NCBI RefSeq assembly: GCF_947497275.1
Contig: NZ_CANMFS010000001.1
Coordinates: 729,169 to 793,168 of the forward strand
From: an uncultured Sulfitobacter sp.
Lineage (GTDB): Bacteria > Pseudomonadota > Alphaproteobacteria > Rhodobacterales > Rhodobacteraceae
Direction: 5' to 3'
DNA: 64,000 nucleotides
Of the stretch, positions 32,169-41,368 are shown piece by piece. How positions within the stretch are numbered: the first letter of the stretch is position 1; each line of letters begins with the position of its first letter. The translations under genes and the position numbers were made by a program. Below the pieces are notes generated by a model. It ran no database searches, was not told the origin of the DNA, and saw only the letters and a list, made by a program, of their open reading frames with translations.

Positions 32169-33935
32169 ATGGATGACACGCCTTCCACCGTACGCCCCCG
32201 ACTTCCCGCAGCGATCAGCTGGCGGGTGCGTGTAGCACTTGCCCTGCTTTTAGTGTTGGCCATCGGCGTGATCTCCGTCACCAACAAATTGCTGACAGAT
32301 CGGTTTACCGAGGCAACGCGCAACCGTGCAGAACTCAGGATTGCGCTCTATGGCGGCAACCTGTTGGCGGAGTTGCGCCAGAATGCCATCGTACCACAGC
32401 TTCTGGGCCGAGACCCTACACTGATCTCCGCGCTGGAGAGCGCGGATTATACACTTTCCACCCAACGTCTGATCTCCTTCGTAGAGGAAATCGGTGCCGC
32501 ATCGTTGCTGCTGCTGGACACGGATGGACGCACGGTGGCTGCGACGGACCGCAGCCGCATCGGCGCAGCGCACCGATCCGAGCCGTACTTTGTCGATGCG
32601 ATCCGCTCCAATGCGACGATTTTCAGCGTGATACCGCAGGACGGTGGCGGATTTCGCTTTTTCTATTCGCGGCGCATACAGAATGGCGGCACGACCATCG
32701 GCGTAATTGCGGCTGAAGTCGATCTCAAGAAGTTCGAGCGGGCATGGGCCGGTATCTCTGATGCGGTTATCGTCACTGACAGCAACGGTGAGATCCTGTT
32801 GGCCACCGAGCCGCGCTGGCGTGGCAGAACGGAAGAAGAAGCCTTGGCGAACCAGACACCGCAAAGTGCCATAGAACGGGCCATTCAGGCGACCGCCGAC
32901 TGGACCGCGTTGCCGGCCGATGCCTATCTGCAGGGCGAAGCCGTGATGCGGCTCGAAACCCGGGTCAACTTTCGTGGCTGGCGCATGGTATCCTATACAA
33001 CCTACGCCTCCGTACGGGAGCGGGTGAACGGGGTACTCGCGCTCGAAGTCATGGGGTTTGCTATCCTGCTGGCCTTGACGTTCTACGCGCTTAGTCGTCG
33101 AACGGCAGGCCGTGCCGCGTTGTTCCAGCGCGAATCTGCGGAACTTCGCGCCCTCAATGCTGCGCTGCAGCGCGAAATCGCCGAACGCAAACGCGTCCAG
33201 CAGACCCTCGCGGTGGCCGAGCAGACCCTTGAGCAATCCAGTAAACTTGCCGCACTGGGTGAAATGTCGGCCGCTGTCAGCCACGAGCTGAACCAGCCAC
33301 TGGCCGCGATGAAGACCTATCTGGCCGGCGCGCGTCTCTTGCTGCGGCGTAGCCGGCCCGAAGAGGCGCTCAGCTCTTTCGGGCGTATCGACGATCTGAT
33401 AGAACGAATGGGAGCCATCACGCGGCAGCTCAAATCCTATGCACGCAAGGGGCAGGAGGCGCTGTCGCCGTTCAACATGGGTGACGCTCTGGCCTCGTCC
33501 CTGTCGATGATGGAGCCGCAGTTGCGCCAGCGGCAGGTGCAGATCGTGCGTATCTTGCCCGAAGATCCGGTGCGGGTGCTGGGCGACCGGATGCGGATCG
33601 AACAGGTTCTCGTGAACCTCTTGCGCAATGCGCTCGACGCCACCAAATCTGAACGGAACCCTAAGGTGGAGATCATTCTGTCAGCAGGAGAGACGGCCAC
33701 GCTGACGGTGCGTGACAACGGACCGGGGATCGAGGACTTGGACGCGCTCTTCGAGCCGTTCTATACAACCAAGCAACCGGGTGATGGTGTAGGTCTCGGC
33801 CTTGCCATCTCATCGGGCATCGTGAGCGATCTGGGCGGGCGCCTGACGGCCCGCAACGGCCAGAACGGCGGCGCGGTATTTGAAATGCAACTGCCGATCT
33901 TTGACGGCGAACTAGAGACACAGGCAGCGGAGTAG
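32169..33935 (+). CDS. dctB: C4-dicarboxylate sensor histidine kinase DctB-like
   Basis: A 588-residue membrane kinase. The first membrane span is at about residues 19-38 (RVALALLLVLAIGVISVTN), followed by a periplasmic double-Cache sensor (to about 285, including TDGRTVAATDRSRIG) and a second span (GVLALEVMGFAILLALTFYA). A coiled coil (AALQREIAERKRVQQTLAV) links to the dimerisation domain with AAVSHELNQPLAAMKTYL. The ATPase boxes are QVLVNLLRNALDAT, DNGPGIED and GVGLGLAISSGIV. It faces dctD three bases downstream; no dctPQM transporter is visible here. Confidence 0.9.
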   Translation: MDDTPSTVRPRLPAAISWRVRVALALLLVLAIGVISVTNKLLTDRFTEATRNRAELRIALYGGNLLAELRQNAIVPQLLGRDPTLISALESADYTLSTQRLISFVEEIGAASLLLLDTDGRTVAATDRSRIGAAHRSEPYFVDAIRSNATIFSVIPQDGGGFRFFYSRRIQNGGTTIGVIAAEVDLKKFERAWAGISDAVIVTDSNGEILLATEPRWRGRTEEEALANQTPQSAIERAIQATADWTALPADAYLQGEAVMRLETRVNFRGWRMVSYTTYASVRERVNGVLALEVMGFAILLALTFYALSRRTAGRAALFQRESAELRALNAALQREIAERKRVQQTLAVAEQTLEQSSKLAALGEMSAAVSHELNQPLAAMKTYLAGARLLLRRSRPEEALSSFGRIDDLIERMGAITRQLKSYARKGQEALSPFNMGDALASSLSMMEPQLRQRQVQIVRILPEDPVRVLGDRMRIEQVLVNLLRNALDATKSERNPKVEIILSAGETATLTVRDNGPGIEDLDALFEPFYTTKQPGDGVGLGLAISSGIVSDLGGRLTARNGQNGGAVFEMQLPIFDGELETQAAE

Positions 33936-33938
33936 ATT

Positions 33939-35273
33939 ATGGCCCAGGCGATGAAAATTGCGATTGTCGACGACGAAAAGGATATGCGCCAGTCGATCAG
34001 CCAATGGCTGGCGCTGTCGGGATATGACACCGAAACCTTCGGCAGCGCGGAAGACGCGCTCAAGGTGTTGGGGCCGGATTATCCCGGCATTGTCATTTCC
34101 GATATCAAGATGCCGGGCATGGACGGGATGCAGTTCCTGAAAAAGCTGATGGGCAGCGACAGCGCGCTGCCGGTGATCATGATCACCGGTCACGGCGACG
34201 TGCCGATGGCGGTTGAAGCGATGCGTGTGGGCGCGTTCGATTTTCTGGAAAAACCGTTCAACCCGGATCGGATGAGCGAGCTTGCCAAAAAGGCGACCTC
34301 GGCACGCAGGCTGGTAATGGACAACCGCGCGCTGCGGCGTGAATTGAGCGATGGCGGCCAGTTGATGAAAAAGCTGATCGGACAAAGCCCGGTGATGGAG
34401 CGGCTGCGTGAAGATATTCTTGATCTGGGGCAGGCGGACGGCCATGTCCTGATCGATGGTGAAACCGGTACCGGCAAAACGCTGGTGGCGCATGCGCTGC
34501 ACGCCGTAGGCAGCCGCGCGGGCAAAAAATTCGTGCTGGTGAGCTGTGCTGCGCACGAGGAAGACGCGTTGCGCAAGCGTCTGTTCGGCCCGATGCAGCC
34601 CGAGGATGCGCAATTGCCCGCGATCGAGGAAGCGCGCGGCGGGACACTGGTTCTGGAGGATGTCGAGGCATTGTCGGAAACGCTTCAGGCACGGCTATTG
34701 TCGGCGATCAATGAGCAGGGCACACCCGCCGAGACGCGCATCGTCGCGATATCGAACCTGCAGGAGGCAGGGCGCACGTCCGAAGATGCTTTGCGCTCGG
34801 ACCTGTTCTACCGGCTTGCGGCGCTTCGGATTACCGTACCGCCACTGCGCCAGCGCGGCGAGGACATCCTGACGTTGTTTACCCGACTGAGCGAGCAGTT
34901 CGCGGACGAGTACGGCTGCGACGCCCCGCAGGTCAGCGCGCAGGAGGCGGCGCAGCTGCTACAGGCGCCCTGGCCCGGCAACGTGCGGCAACTGATCAAC
35001 GTGGCGGAGCGCGCGGTGCTGCAATCGCGTCGCGGTTCGGGCACGATTGCATCGCTATTGATGTCCGATCATGAGGAAATGCAGCCGGTGATGACCACCG
35101 AAGGCAAGCCGCTCAAGGAATATGTGGAAGCGTTCGAACGGATGCTGATCGACAACACGATGCGTCGGCACAAGGGCTCAATAGCCAGTGTCATGGACGA
35201 GCTGTGCCTGCCACGCCGGACCCTCAACGAGAAAATGGCGAAATACCAGCTTCAGCGGTCCGATTACCTTTAA
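33939..35273 (+). CDS. dctD: DctD-like response regulator lacking GAFTGA
   Basis: A 444-residue regulator. The receiver domain (1-125) has IAIVDDEKDM and the phospho-acceptor Asp in IVISDIKMPGMDG. The AAA+ domain has Walker A GETGTGKT and the arginine-containing RSDLFYRLAALRITVPPLRQR. A Fis-type helix-turn-helix ends the protein (ASVMDELCLPRRTLNEKMAK). Between the two AAA+ landmarks the L1 loop is shortened: where GAFTGA is expected it reads LFGPMQPEDAQLPAIEEARGG, and Walker B is LVLEDV. It may therefore not remodel sigma-54 polymerase. It forms an operon with dctB. Confidence 0.85.
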   Translation: MAQAMKIAIVDDEKDMRQSISQWLALSGYDTETFGSAEDALKVLGPDYPGIVISDIKMPGMDGMQFLKKLMGSDSALPVIMITGHGDVPMAVEAMRVGAFDFLEKPFNPDRMSELAKKATSARRLVMDNRALRRELSDGGQLMKKLIGQSPVMERLREDILDLGQADGHVLIDGETGTGKTLVAHALHAVGSRAGKKFVLVSCAAHEEDALRKRLFGPMQPEDAQLPAIEEARGGTLVLEDVEALSETLQARLLSAINEQGTPAETRIVAISNLQEAGRTSEDALRSDLFYRLAALRITVPPLRQRGEDILTLFTRLSEQFADEYGCDAPQVSAQEAAQLLQAPWPGNVRQLINVAERAVLQSRRGSGTIASLLMSDHEEMQPVMTTEGKPLKEYVEAFERMLIDNTMRRHKGSIASVMDELCLPRRTLNEKMAKYQLQRSDYL

Positions 35274-35300
35274 AAGGCGGGTGCGCGGCTAGAATACGGG

Positions 35301-35325
35301 TGCGCAGGCGTCCGCCGCCTGCGCA
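35301..35325. terminator. Hairpin between converging dctD and lipoprotein genes
   Basis: A perfect ten-base stem, TGCGCAGGCG with CGCCTGCGCA, closes the loop TCCGC in the gap between the two stops. No T tract follows on either strand. It probably ends or stabilises both transcripts. Confidence 0.6.
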
Positions 35326-35332
35326 TGAGGGC

Positions 35333-35626
35333 TCAGCCGCCCATCTTGTAAAGCTGGGTCGCGGTGCCTTCGTCGTCGGTGCGGCACATCCAGCGTTCCT
35401 GAAGCGCGGGCACGTCGATGATGTACTGGTTGATCTCGACGATGGGCAGTGTGGTATTCAACTGCGCGCCGGCTCCTGTCTGGTTGCCGACCGCATCCAC
35501 ACAGGTCCGGTTGGCGCGTGCGTCACGGCGCACAGCCGGATCGGAGTCGAACTCTGCCGGGTCGCAGGCAGCAAGGGCAAGAGTTGCCACGCAGAGCAAC
35601 GTGGCGGGGCGCAGAATGTATCGCAT
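35333..35626 (-). CDS. Small predicted lipoprotein, unknown function
   Basis: A 97-residue protein with signal peptide MRYILRPATLLCVATLALAAC (lipobox Cys at 21). The mature part, DPAEFDSDPAVRRDARANRT, has further Cys residues (TCVDAVGNQ and WMCRTDDEG) that may form a disulfide. AGGAGAA precedes the ATG. It is anchored on the periplasmic side of a membrane. I know no function for this family. Confidence 0.75.
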   Translation of the reverse strand: MRYILRPATLLCVATLALAACDPAEFDSDPAVRRDARANRTCVDAVGNQTGAGAQLNTTLPIVEINQYIIDVPALQERWMCRTDDEGTATQLYKMGG

Positions 35627-35649
35627 ATTTTCTCCTCATAAGCAGCAGT

Positions 35650-36179
35650 GGTTTGCCGTACGGACTGACACTATTGCCTTATTCTGCGGGCGGCAACATG
35701 TCGCGGCCTGTTGCGGGGCCATTCCCACGCGCCGCATCGGAAGCGACATGATTTTTGCGGGCCGGGGGAAAGATTGCCCATTGTGTTTGCCGGCCCGCTC
35801 CTTTTAACTAGGGGGATGGGCGAGGGTCGGACGCAAGTCCGGCACAACCGCCATACGAGTTTCGCTGTCGCACCGGGATCCCCCGTGCCGCGACGGACCG
35901 ATCACGCCGGCAACGGCTTATGAGACGCTGATGGAAATCAATGGCCAAGTGCCTGAGATAACACAGTTTTAATGGATGTGGCGGAGGCTGTGCACGGCAC
36001 TGGCGCTGCGCGCATCGGAGAAGAACCGCGATGACGCGTGCAAACGCAACCAGCTGTTTACCGTGGGGCCCGCCGGGTCCTGCTGACGCTGCGTCTTCAA
36101 TCGCCCTGACAAGACATACACCGCACCGTGCCGCTCCTCCCGGGAGGGCCGCGCGGTCGCGCGTATGCAAAATGGATTT
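35650..36179 (+). promoter_or_regulatory. Long 5' leader region of rne
   Basis: More than 500 bases without a convincing gene precede rne on the + strand. Several GC-rich inverted segments occur (for example CTCCCGGGAG near 36138-36147). RNase E messages in other bacteria carry long structured leaders for autoregulation. Such a role here is inferred from length and structure only. A 510-residue antisense frame overlapping this region is judged a shadow. Confidence 0.4.
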
Positions 36180-38933
36180 ATGCCTAAGAAAATGCTTATC
36201 GATGCCACCCACGCGGAAGAAACCCGCGTCGTGGTGGTGGACGGAAACAAGGTTGAGGAGTTCGACTTTGAATCCGAGAACAAACGGCAGCTCGCCGGAA
36301 ATATCTATCTCGCCAAGGTAACGCGCGTCGAGCCGTCGCTTCAGGCGGCTTTCGTGGATTACGGCGGCAACCGCCACGGTTTTCTCGCGTTCTCCGAGAT
36401 ACACCCCGATTATTACCAGATCCCCGTAGCGGACCGGGAAGCACTGCTGGAAGAAGAGCGTGCATTCGCCGAAGCACAGGCGGCCAAAGACGACGACGAG
36501 CAGAAGCCAAAGCGCCGCTCGCGTTCGCGCAGCAGATCCAAGCCCAAGGCCGAGGAAGCCAATACCGGTGACGCCAAGGCCTCGACCGAGATCGAGGGCA
36601 TGGAAACCGTCGATCTGGGCGACGAGGAAGAGGTCGCCGTGCGCGAGGACGAAGCATCGTCCCCGATGGAGCGCGTGCGCGAGACGCCCGTAGAGACACC
36701 CGACGCGGATGACGACGAGAACGGCTCGGACGACAATGTCGATGATCCGGTCGAGGCATCCGAAAAGGATGACGACATCGAATCCGTCGCCGATGAGGAC
36801 GACAGCGAAGACATCCGCCCCGTACGCAAACCGCGTCCGCGCCGCTACAAGATCCAGGAAGTCATCAAGGTCCGCCAGATTTTGCTGGTGCAGGTAGTCA
36901 AGGAAGAGCGCGGCAACAAGGGTGCGGCGCTGACGACCTATCTCAGCCTCGCAGGCCGCTACTGCGTCCTGATGCCCAACACCGCACGCGGCGGAGGTAT
37001 CAGCCGCAAGATCACCAACGCCGCCGACCGCAAGAAGCTCAAGGAGATCGCGAACGAGATCAAGGTGCCACGCGGCGCCGGTCTGATCGTACGCACCGCC
37101 GGGGCCAAACGGACGAAGGCCGAAATCAAACGCGACTATGAATACCTTCAACGTTTGTGGGAGCAAATTCGCGAGTTGACGTTGAAATCCATCGCGCCCG
37201 CAAAAATCTATGAAGAAGGCGATCTGATCAAACGGTCGATCCGCGATCTGTATAACCGCGACATCGACGAGGTATTCGTCGAGGGCGAGCGCGGCTACCG
37301 GATCGCCAAGGACTTCATGAAGATGATCATGCCGTCGCACGCGAAGAACGTGAAGCGCTATGAAGACCAGATGCCGCTGTTCGCGCGCTATCAGGTGGAA
37401 TCGTACCTGTCCGGCATGTTCAACCCCACGGTGCAGTTGCCGTCGGGCGGCTATATCGTGATCGGTGTCACCGAAGCGTTGGTGGCTGTCGACGTGAACT
37501 CGGGCCGGGCGACCAAAGAGGGGTCCATCGAGCAGACCGCGCTCAAGACCAACCTCGAAGCGGCCGACGAGGTGGCGCGTCAGGTCCGTCTACGCGATCT
37601 CGCGGGCCTGATCGTGATCGACTTCATCGACATGGACGAACGCAAGAACAACGCGTCCGTCGAAAAGCGGATGAAAGACAAGCTCAAGACCGACCGCGCG
37701 CGCATCCAGATCGGCCGCATTTCGGGCTTTGGCCTGATGGAGATGAGCCGCCAGCGTTTGCGTCCCGGTATGATCGAAGCAACGACACAGCCGTGTCAGG
37801 CGTGTCACGGCACCGGTCTGATCCGGTCGGACGACAATCTTGCCCTCGCGATCCTGCGCAGCATCGAAGAGGAAGGCACGCGCAACCGCTCGCGGGAGGT
37901 GCTGATCAAGGCGCCGGTGGGTATCGCGAACTTCCTGATGAACCAGAAGCGTGAGCATATCGCGAACATCGAAATCCGTTATGGTCTGAGCGTCCGCGTG
38001 GAAGGTGATCCGCATCTGGTGAGCCCTGATTTCTCGCTGGAGAAATTCAAGACAGCGACGCGCGTCGTTGCCCCGGTTGCCGCACATGTGGTGTCCGTCG
38101 ACACATCCCTGATGGATCAGATCGACGAAGCCGAAGCGGCGCAGGCGGACGAGGACGAAGCAGCCGCACAGGCGCACGAAGCGCAGGCCGCGTCGTCCGA
38201 CACCGACCGCGAAGATACCGACGACAAGCCAAAGCGCAAGCGCCGGCGGCGGCGGCGGAGTCGCGGCGGCAAGTCGAATGGCAGCGAAGAGTACACTGGC
38301 AACGAGAACGATTCCGACGAATCATCAGAGGACGCGAAATCGGATCAATCCGCTGTGAAAGACGCGGAAACAGACGCTGAGCCTGCAGCGGAGACAGAAA
38401 AACCGAAGCCCAAGTCGCGCAGCCGGTCACGGTCGCGCGGCAGCAAGCCGAAGGAAGAAGCGGCAGAAGCCAACAGCGAGGACGCGGTCGTATCGACAGA
38501 TGCATCCGAAGAGCCTGCCGAAGCCCCAGCCGAACCTGTGGAGAAACCAAAGCGCAAGCGGGCACCGCGCAAGCCGAAGGCGAAGGTGGAGAAGGCACCG
38601 GAAGAGACGCCCGTCGCGATGGAGGCGCAAGATGCTCCCGTGACACAGCCGGAGGCAGATGCGCCGGTCGCTCCTGAGAAAAGCGTCGAGGTGTCTGAAG
38701 AGGCGGCGTCAGATGGGGCACCAGTGCCAGAGGCGCCGCAGAAACCTGACGATACACCGGCGGCAGAAACGCCGGACACGCCGCGACAGGAAGAGCCCTC
38801 GCTCGCGGAGCCTGTTGCAGTCCCGACCGCAGCAAGTGCACCCGAGGAAACGTCAGAATCGCAGGCCGAGCTCGACACCGCAAAGTCGGAAAAGCCACGC
38901 CGCAAGGGCTGGTGGTCTCTCGGCAGCCGCTAG
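36180..38933 (+). CDS. rne: Ribonuclease E
   Basis: A 917-residue endoribonuclease, the core of the RNA degradosome. ATG 36180 gives the usual alphaproteobacterial start PKKMLIDATHAEETRVVVVD; ATG 36165 adds five residues. The S1 domain is split by a highly acidic insert of about 120 residues (98-215). The catalytic region contains VEGERGYRIAKDFMKMI, VDVNSGRATKEG and LIVIDFIDMDERKN, with the two catalytic Asp. The Zn-link Cys pair is in TQPCQACHGTGLI. The last 290 residues are disordered (KRKRRRRRRSRGGK plus acidic repeats), serving RNA and partner binding. A terminator follows. Confidence 0.97.
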   Translation: MPKKMLIDATHAEETRVVVVDGNKVEEFDFESENKRQLAGNIYLAKVTRVEPSLQAAFVDYGGNRHGFLAFSEIHPDYYQIPVADREALLEEERAFAEAQAAKDDDEQKPKRRSRSRSRSKPKAEEANTGDAKASTEIEGMETVDLGDEEEVAVREDEASSPMERVRETPVETPDADDDENGSDDNVDDPVEASEKDDDIESVADEDDSEDIRPVRKPRPRRYKIQEVIKVRQILLVQVVKEERGNKGAALTTYLSLAGRYCVLMPNTARGGGISRKITNAADRKKLKEIANEIKVPRGAGLIVRTAGAKRTKAEIKRDYEYLQRLWEQIRELTLKSIAPAKIYEEGDLIKRSIRDLYNRDIDEVFVEGERGYRIAKDFMKMIMPSHAKNVKRYEDQMPLFARYQVESYLSGMFNPTVQLPSGGYIVIGVTEALVAVDVNSGRATKEGSIEQTALKTNLEAADEVARQVRLRDLAGLIVIDFIDMDERKNNASVEKRMKDKLKTDRARIQIGRISGFGLMEMSRQRLRPGMIEATTQPCQACHGTGLIRSDDNLALAILRSIEEEGTRNRSREVLIKAPVGIANFLMNQKREHIANIEIRYGLSVRVEGDPHLVSPDFSLEKFKTATRVVAPVAAHVVSVDTSLMDQIDEAEAAQADEDEAAAQAHEAQAASSDTDREDTDDKPKRKRRRRRRSRGGKSNGSEEYTGNENDSDESSEDAKSDQSAVKDAETDAEPAAETEKPKPKSRSRSRSRGSKPKEEAAEANSEDAVVSTDASEEPAEAPAEPVEKPKRKRAPRKPKAKVEKAPEETPVAMEAQDAPVTQPEADAPVAPEKSVEVSEEAASDGAPVPEAPQKPDDTPAAETPDTPRQEEPSLAEPVAVPTAASAPEETSESQAELDTAKSEKPRRKGWWSLGSR

Positions 38934-38960
38934 ATCGGATCGTTGCACGACAAAAGGAAA

Positions 38961-38987
38961 GGCAGGCCATCGCGGCCTGCCTTTTTT
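38961..38987 (+). terminator. Intrinsic terminator of rne
   Basis: The stem GGCAGGCC (38961-38968) with GGCCTGCC (38974-38981), loop ATCGC, is followed at once by six T residues. Confidence 0.92.
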
Positions 38988-39012
38988 GTTCAATGGTAAA
39001 GACCGTCTAGGC

Positions 39013-39231
39013 TCATTTTTCGATCAGATATATCTGCACTTCGCCTTCTTGCGACGTCTCGATAAGCGAGTGACCGCTTTGCGCGCAAAAGTGCGGCACG
39101 TCGATAATTGCAGCAGGATCGTCCGCGCGCATCCGCAGACGTTCTCCGGCGCCCAGCGCCTGCAGTCGCTTGCGCGCCTTGAGAACCGGAAGCGGACATA
39201 AAAGCCCGGTGGCATCAAGATCATGGGTCAT
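39013..39231 (-). CDS. tusA: TusA/SirA-family sulfur carrier
   Basis: A 72-residue protein. The family signature is LDATGLLCPLPVLKARKRL, with the sulfur-carrying Cys at position 12 in the CPxP motif, followed by RMRADDPAAIIDVPHFCAQS. TusA proteins relay persulfide sulfur for tRNA thiolation, molybdenum cofactor and other uses. Its 3' end converges with the rne terminator, and its start is divergent from ccdA. A role with CcdA in thiol or sulfur trafficking is possible. Confidence 0.92.
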   Translation of the reverse strand: MTHDLDATGLLCPLPVLKARKRLQALGAGERLRMRADDPAAIIDVPHFCAQSGHSLIETSQEGEVQIYLIEK

Positions 39232-39324
39232 ACCCCGTACGTAGGATGCTTGTTACATCCTGTCCACACTCTTGTGACCGCCCAAGCAGGTGACGTTGCC
39301 GCGTGCAGCGTATAGCAGTGTGGC

Positions 39325-40077
39325 ATGTTTGGAATCGACCTTATCGACGCGAGCCTTTTGCCCGCCATGACCGTTGCCCTGGTTGCGGGGATCATCAGCT
39401 TTCTGTCGCCCTGCGTGCTGCCGATCGTGCCGCCTTATCTGGCGTATATGAGCGGGGTGTCCATCGGAGATATTTCGCAGGCGCGTGCTGGTCGTAGCAA
39501 GGTTATGACCGCCGCGTTGTTCTTCGTGCTTGGGCTGTCGACGGTATTCATCTTCCTGGGCTTCGCGGCGTCGGCCATCGGGAGCCTGTTCTTGCAGTAT
39601 CAGGGGTGGCTCAATACTTTCGCCGGGATCGTCGTGATGATTTTCGGCGCGCATTTTATCGGGGTCTACCGCATCGGTTTTCTGGACCGCGAAGCACGGA
39701 TGGACGCAGGTGACAGGGGCGGCAGCGCCTTTGGTGCCTATGTCCTTGGCCTTGCGTTCGCCTTTGGCTGGACACCGTGCATCGGGCCACAGCTCGGCGC
39801 GATCCTGTCGCTGGCCGCGTCCGAGGCATCGGTCGTGCGCGGTACTACACTGCTTGGCATCTATGCCATCGGGTTGGGGTTGCCTTTCCTGCTTGTCGCC
39901 GCCTTCTTGCCGCGACTTGGCGGCGCGATGGGATGGATGAAGCGGCATATGGAGCAGATCGAGCGCATTATGGGGTTGTTGCTGTGGACCATTGGCCTGC
40001 TGATGCTGACGGGTGGTTTCTCGGTCCTATCGTTCTGGCTTCTCGAAACCTTCCCGGCCCTTGGTGCGCTGGGATAA
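39325..40077 (+). CDS. ccdA: CcdA-type thiol-disulfide transporter
   Basis: A 250-residue inner-membrane protein with six predicted spans. The two redox Cys lie in SPCVLPIVPPYLAYMSG (span 1) and GWTPCIGPQLGAILS (span 4), a near-symmetric pair typical of CcdA/short DsbD. It passes electrons from cytoplasmic thioredoxin across the membrane for cytochrome c maturation. The first residues (MFGIDLIDASLLPAMTVALV) suit the family start. It is divergent from tusA. Confidence 0.93.
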   Translation: MFGIDLIDASLLPAMTVALVAGIISFLSPCVLPIVPPYLAYMSGVSIGDISQARAGRSKVMTAALFFVLGLSTVFIFLGFAASAIGSLFLQYQGWLNTFAGIVVMIFGAHFIGVYRIGFLDREARMDAGDRGGSAFGAYVLGLAFAFGWTPCIGPQLGAILSLAASEASVVRGTTLLGIYAIGLGLPFLLVAAFLPRLGGAMGWMKRHMEQIERIMGLLLWTIGLLMLTGGFSVLSFWLLETFPALGALG

Positions 40078-40144
40078 GCGGCCTTACTTTGGTCGAAAAC
40101 CTTTGCTAGCGTAGGGCTTGCGCAACACAGGCCTGATCCCGCCC

Positions 40145-41368
40145 ATGACCCGATCTTCCCGATCCGTCGCGACGCGGCGAGTGTTCTACATTCCGGGCTA
40201 CGACCCGATACACCCGCGCCGCTACCGGGAGCTTTACCGGACTGAATCCGCGGCACAGGCCGCTGTGTCTGGGTATGATATCTCACTTTCCGCGCGGCAA
40301 GGAGAAAAGATATACGGATGGAATATCAAGGGGTTGATCGACGGTTCTGATGTGGACACTTCGGTGGATGTTCTGGTTTGGTCCGATATCGTGCGCGACA
40401 GTATGAACACTTCGATCCTTGCAACGTACGTGCAGCTTCTTCGCACGGCATGGATCTATAATTCCACAGGTGCGTTGTGGCGTCTGATGCAACTGCGCAA
40501 GGGGCCGGTGATCGCGGCGCTGTATCCGGTCGCCATGTTGCTTATGCAACTCACACTCGCGCTGGCGGTTGTCTTTTGTGTCGCCGCGCTCGGTGCGTAT
40601 ATCTCGGATTATCTTGCGGTCCGGTTGGCAGCCGTGGCGATTGGAGGCTTTATTGGGTGGCAGGTCCTGAGGTGGTTCAAACGGCGCGATGGCAAATTGT
40701 TCGCCTATTATCTGATGCATGACTATGCATTCGGCGCTGCGACACGCGGCGCAAATCCCCCGGCGCTCGAAACGCGCATGGCGGAGTTCGCCGATGCCAT
40801 CGCGCAGGCACTCGGCAGCGATGTTGATGAAGTCCTCGTGGTCGGCCATTCGTCGGGAGCGCATCTGGGCGTATCGGTATTGTCGGATCTTCTCCGGGCG
40901 GATCGGGTACCAGCACAGGGACCTGCGTTTGGCTTTCTAACGTTGGGGCAGGTGGTACCGATGGTGTCGTTCCTGCCTGAGGCACACCGATTGCGCGCCG
41001 ATCTGGCGTATCTGAGCATCCAAGACGGGATCACATGGGTCGATGTCACCGCACCCGGCGACGGTTGCGCCTTTGCGCTGTGCGACCCTGTCGCCGTCAG
41101 CGGCGTTGCACCACCGAACAAGCGCTGGCCGCTCGTGATATCAGCGGCATTTACCCAAACACTCAGTGCCGCACGCTGGAAAGAGCTGCGCTGGCGGTTT
41201 TTCAGGCTTCATTTTCAGTATCTTTGCGCGTTCGACCGTCCCGGCGACTATGACTATTTCCGGATCACGGCGGGTGGTCTGACGCTCGGCGACCGCTATG
41301 CTGATCGCACGGCGTCGAAATCGCGCATCGAGCGACCGGTGAACCGCTTCACCTCGACCGTACCATGA
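40145..41368 (+). CDS. Membrane-linked alpha/beta-hydrolase-like protein, unknown
   Basis: A 407-residue protein from ATG 40145; a TTG at 40118 would add nine residues. It begins RRVFYIPGYDPIHPRRYREL. It has two hydrophobic spans around residues 125-165 (PVAMLLMQLTLALAVVFCVA and an AVAIGGFIGWQVL segment), then VDEVLVVGHSSGAHLGVSVL with a GxSxG nucleophile elbow. The C-terminus contains HFQYLCAFDRPGDYDYFR. The family looks like a Rhodobacteraceae DUF with a serine-hydrolase core. The start of the cytochrome P450 overlaps its stop, so the two probably act together. Confidence 0.75.
   Translation: MTRSSRSVATRRVFYIPGYDPIHPRRYRELYRTESAAQAAVSGYDISLSARQGEKIYGWNIKGLIDGSDVDTSVDVLVWSDIVRDSMNTSILATYVQLLRTAWIYNSTGALWRLMQLRKGPVIAALYPVAMLLMQLTLALAVVFCVAALGAYISDYLAVRLAAVAIGGFIGWQVLRWFKRRDGKLFAYYLMHDYAFGAATRGANPPALETRMAEFADAIAQALGSDVDEVLVVGHSSGAHLGVSVLSDLLRADRVPAQGPAFGFLTLGQVVPMVSFLPEAHRLRADLAYLSIQDGITWVDVTAPGDGCAFALCDPVAVSGVAPPNKRWPLVISAAFTQTLSAARWKELRWRFFRLHFQYLCAFDRPGDYDYFRITAGGLTLGDRYADRTASKSRIERPVNRFTSTVP

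Noticed and set aside
35808..37340. 510-residue minus-strand open frame opposite rne
   Set aside because: It lies antisense to well-conserved RNase E codons and the leader; the sequence is a His/Asp/Leu-rich shadow with no family likeness or ribosome site.
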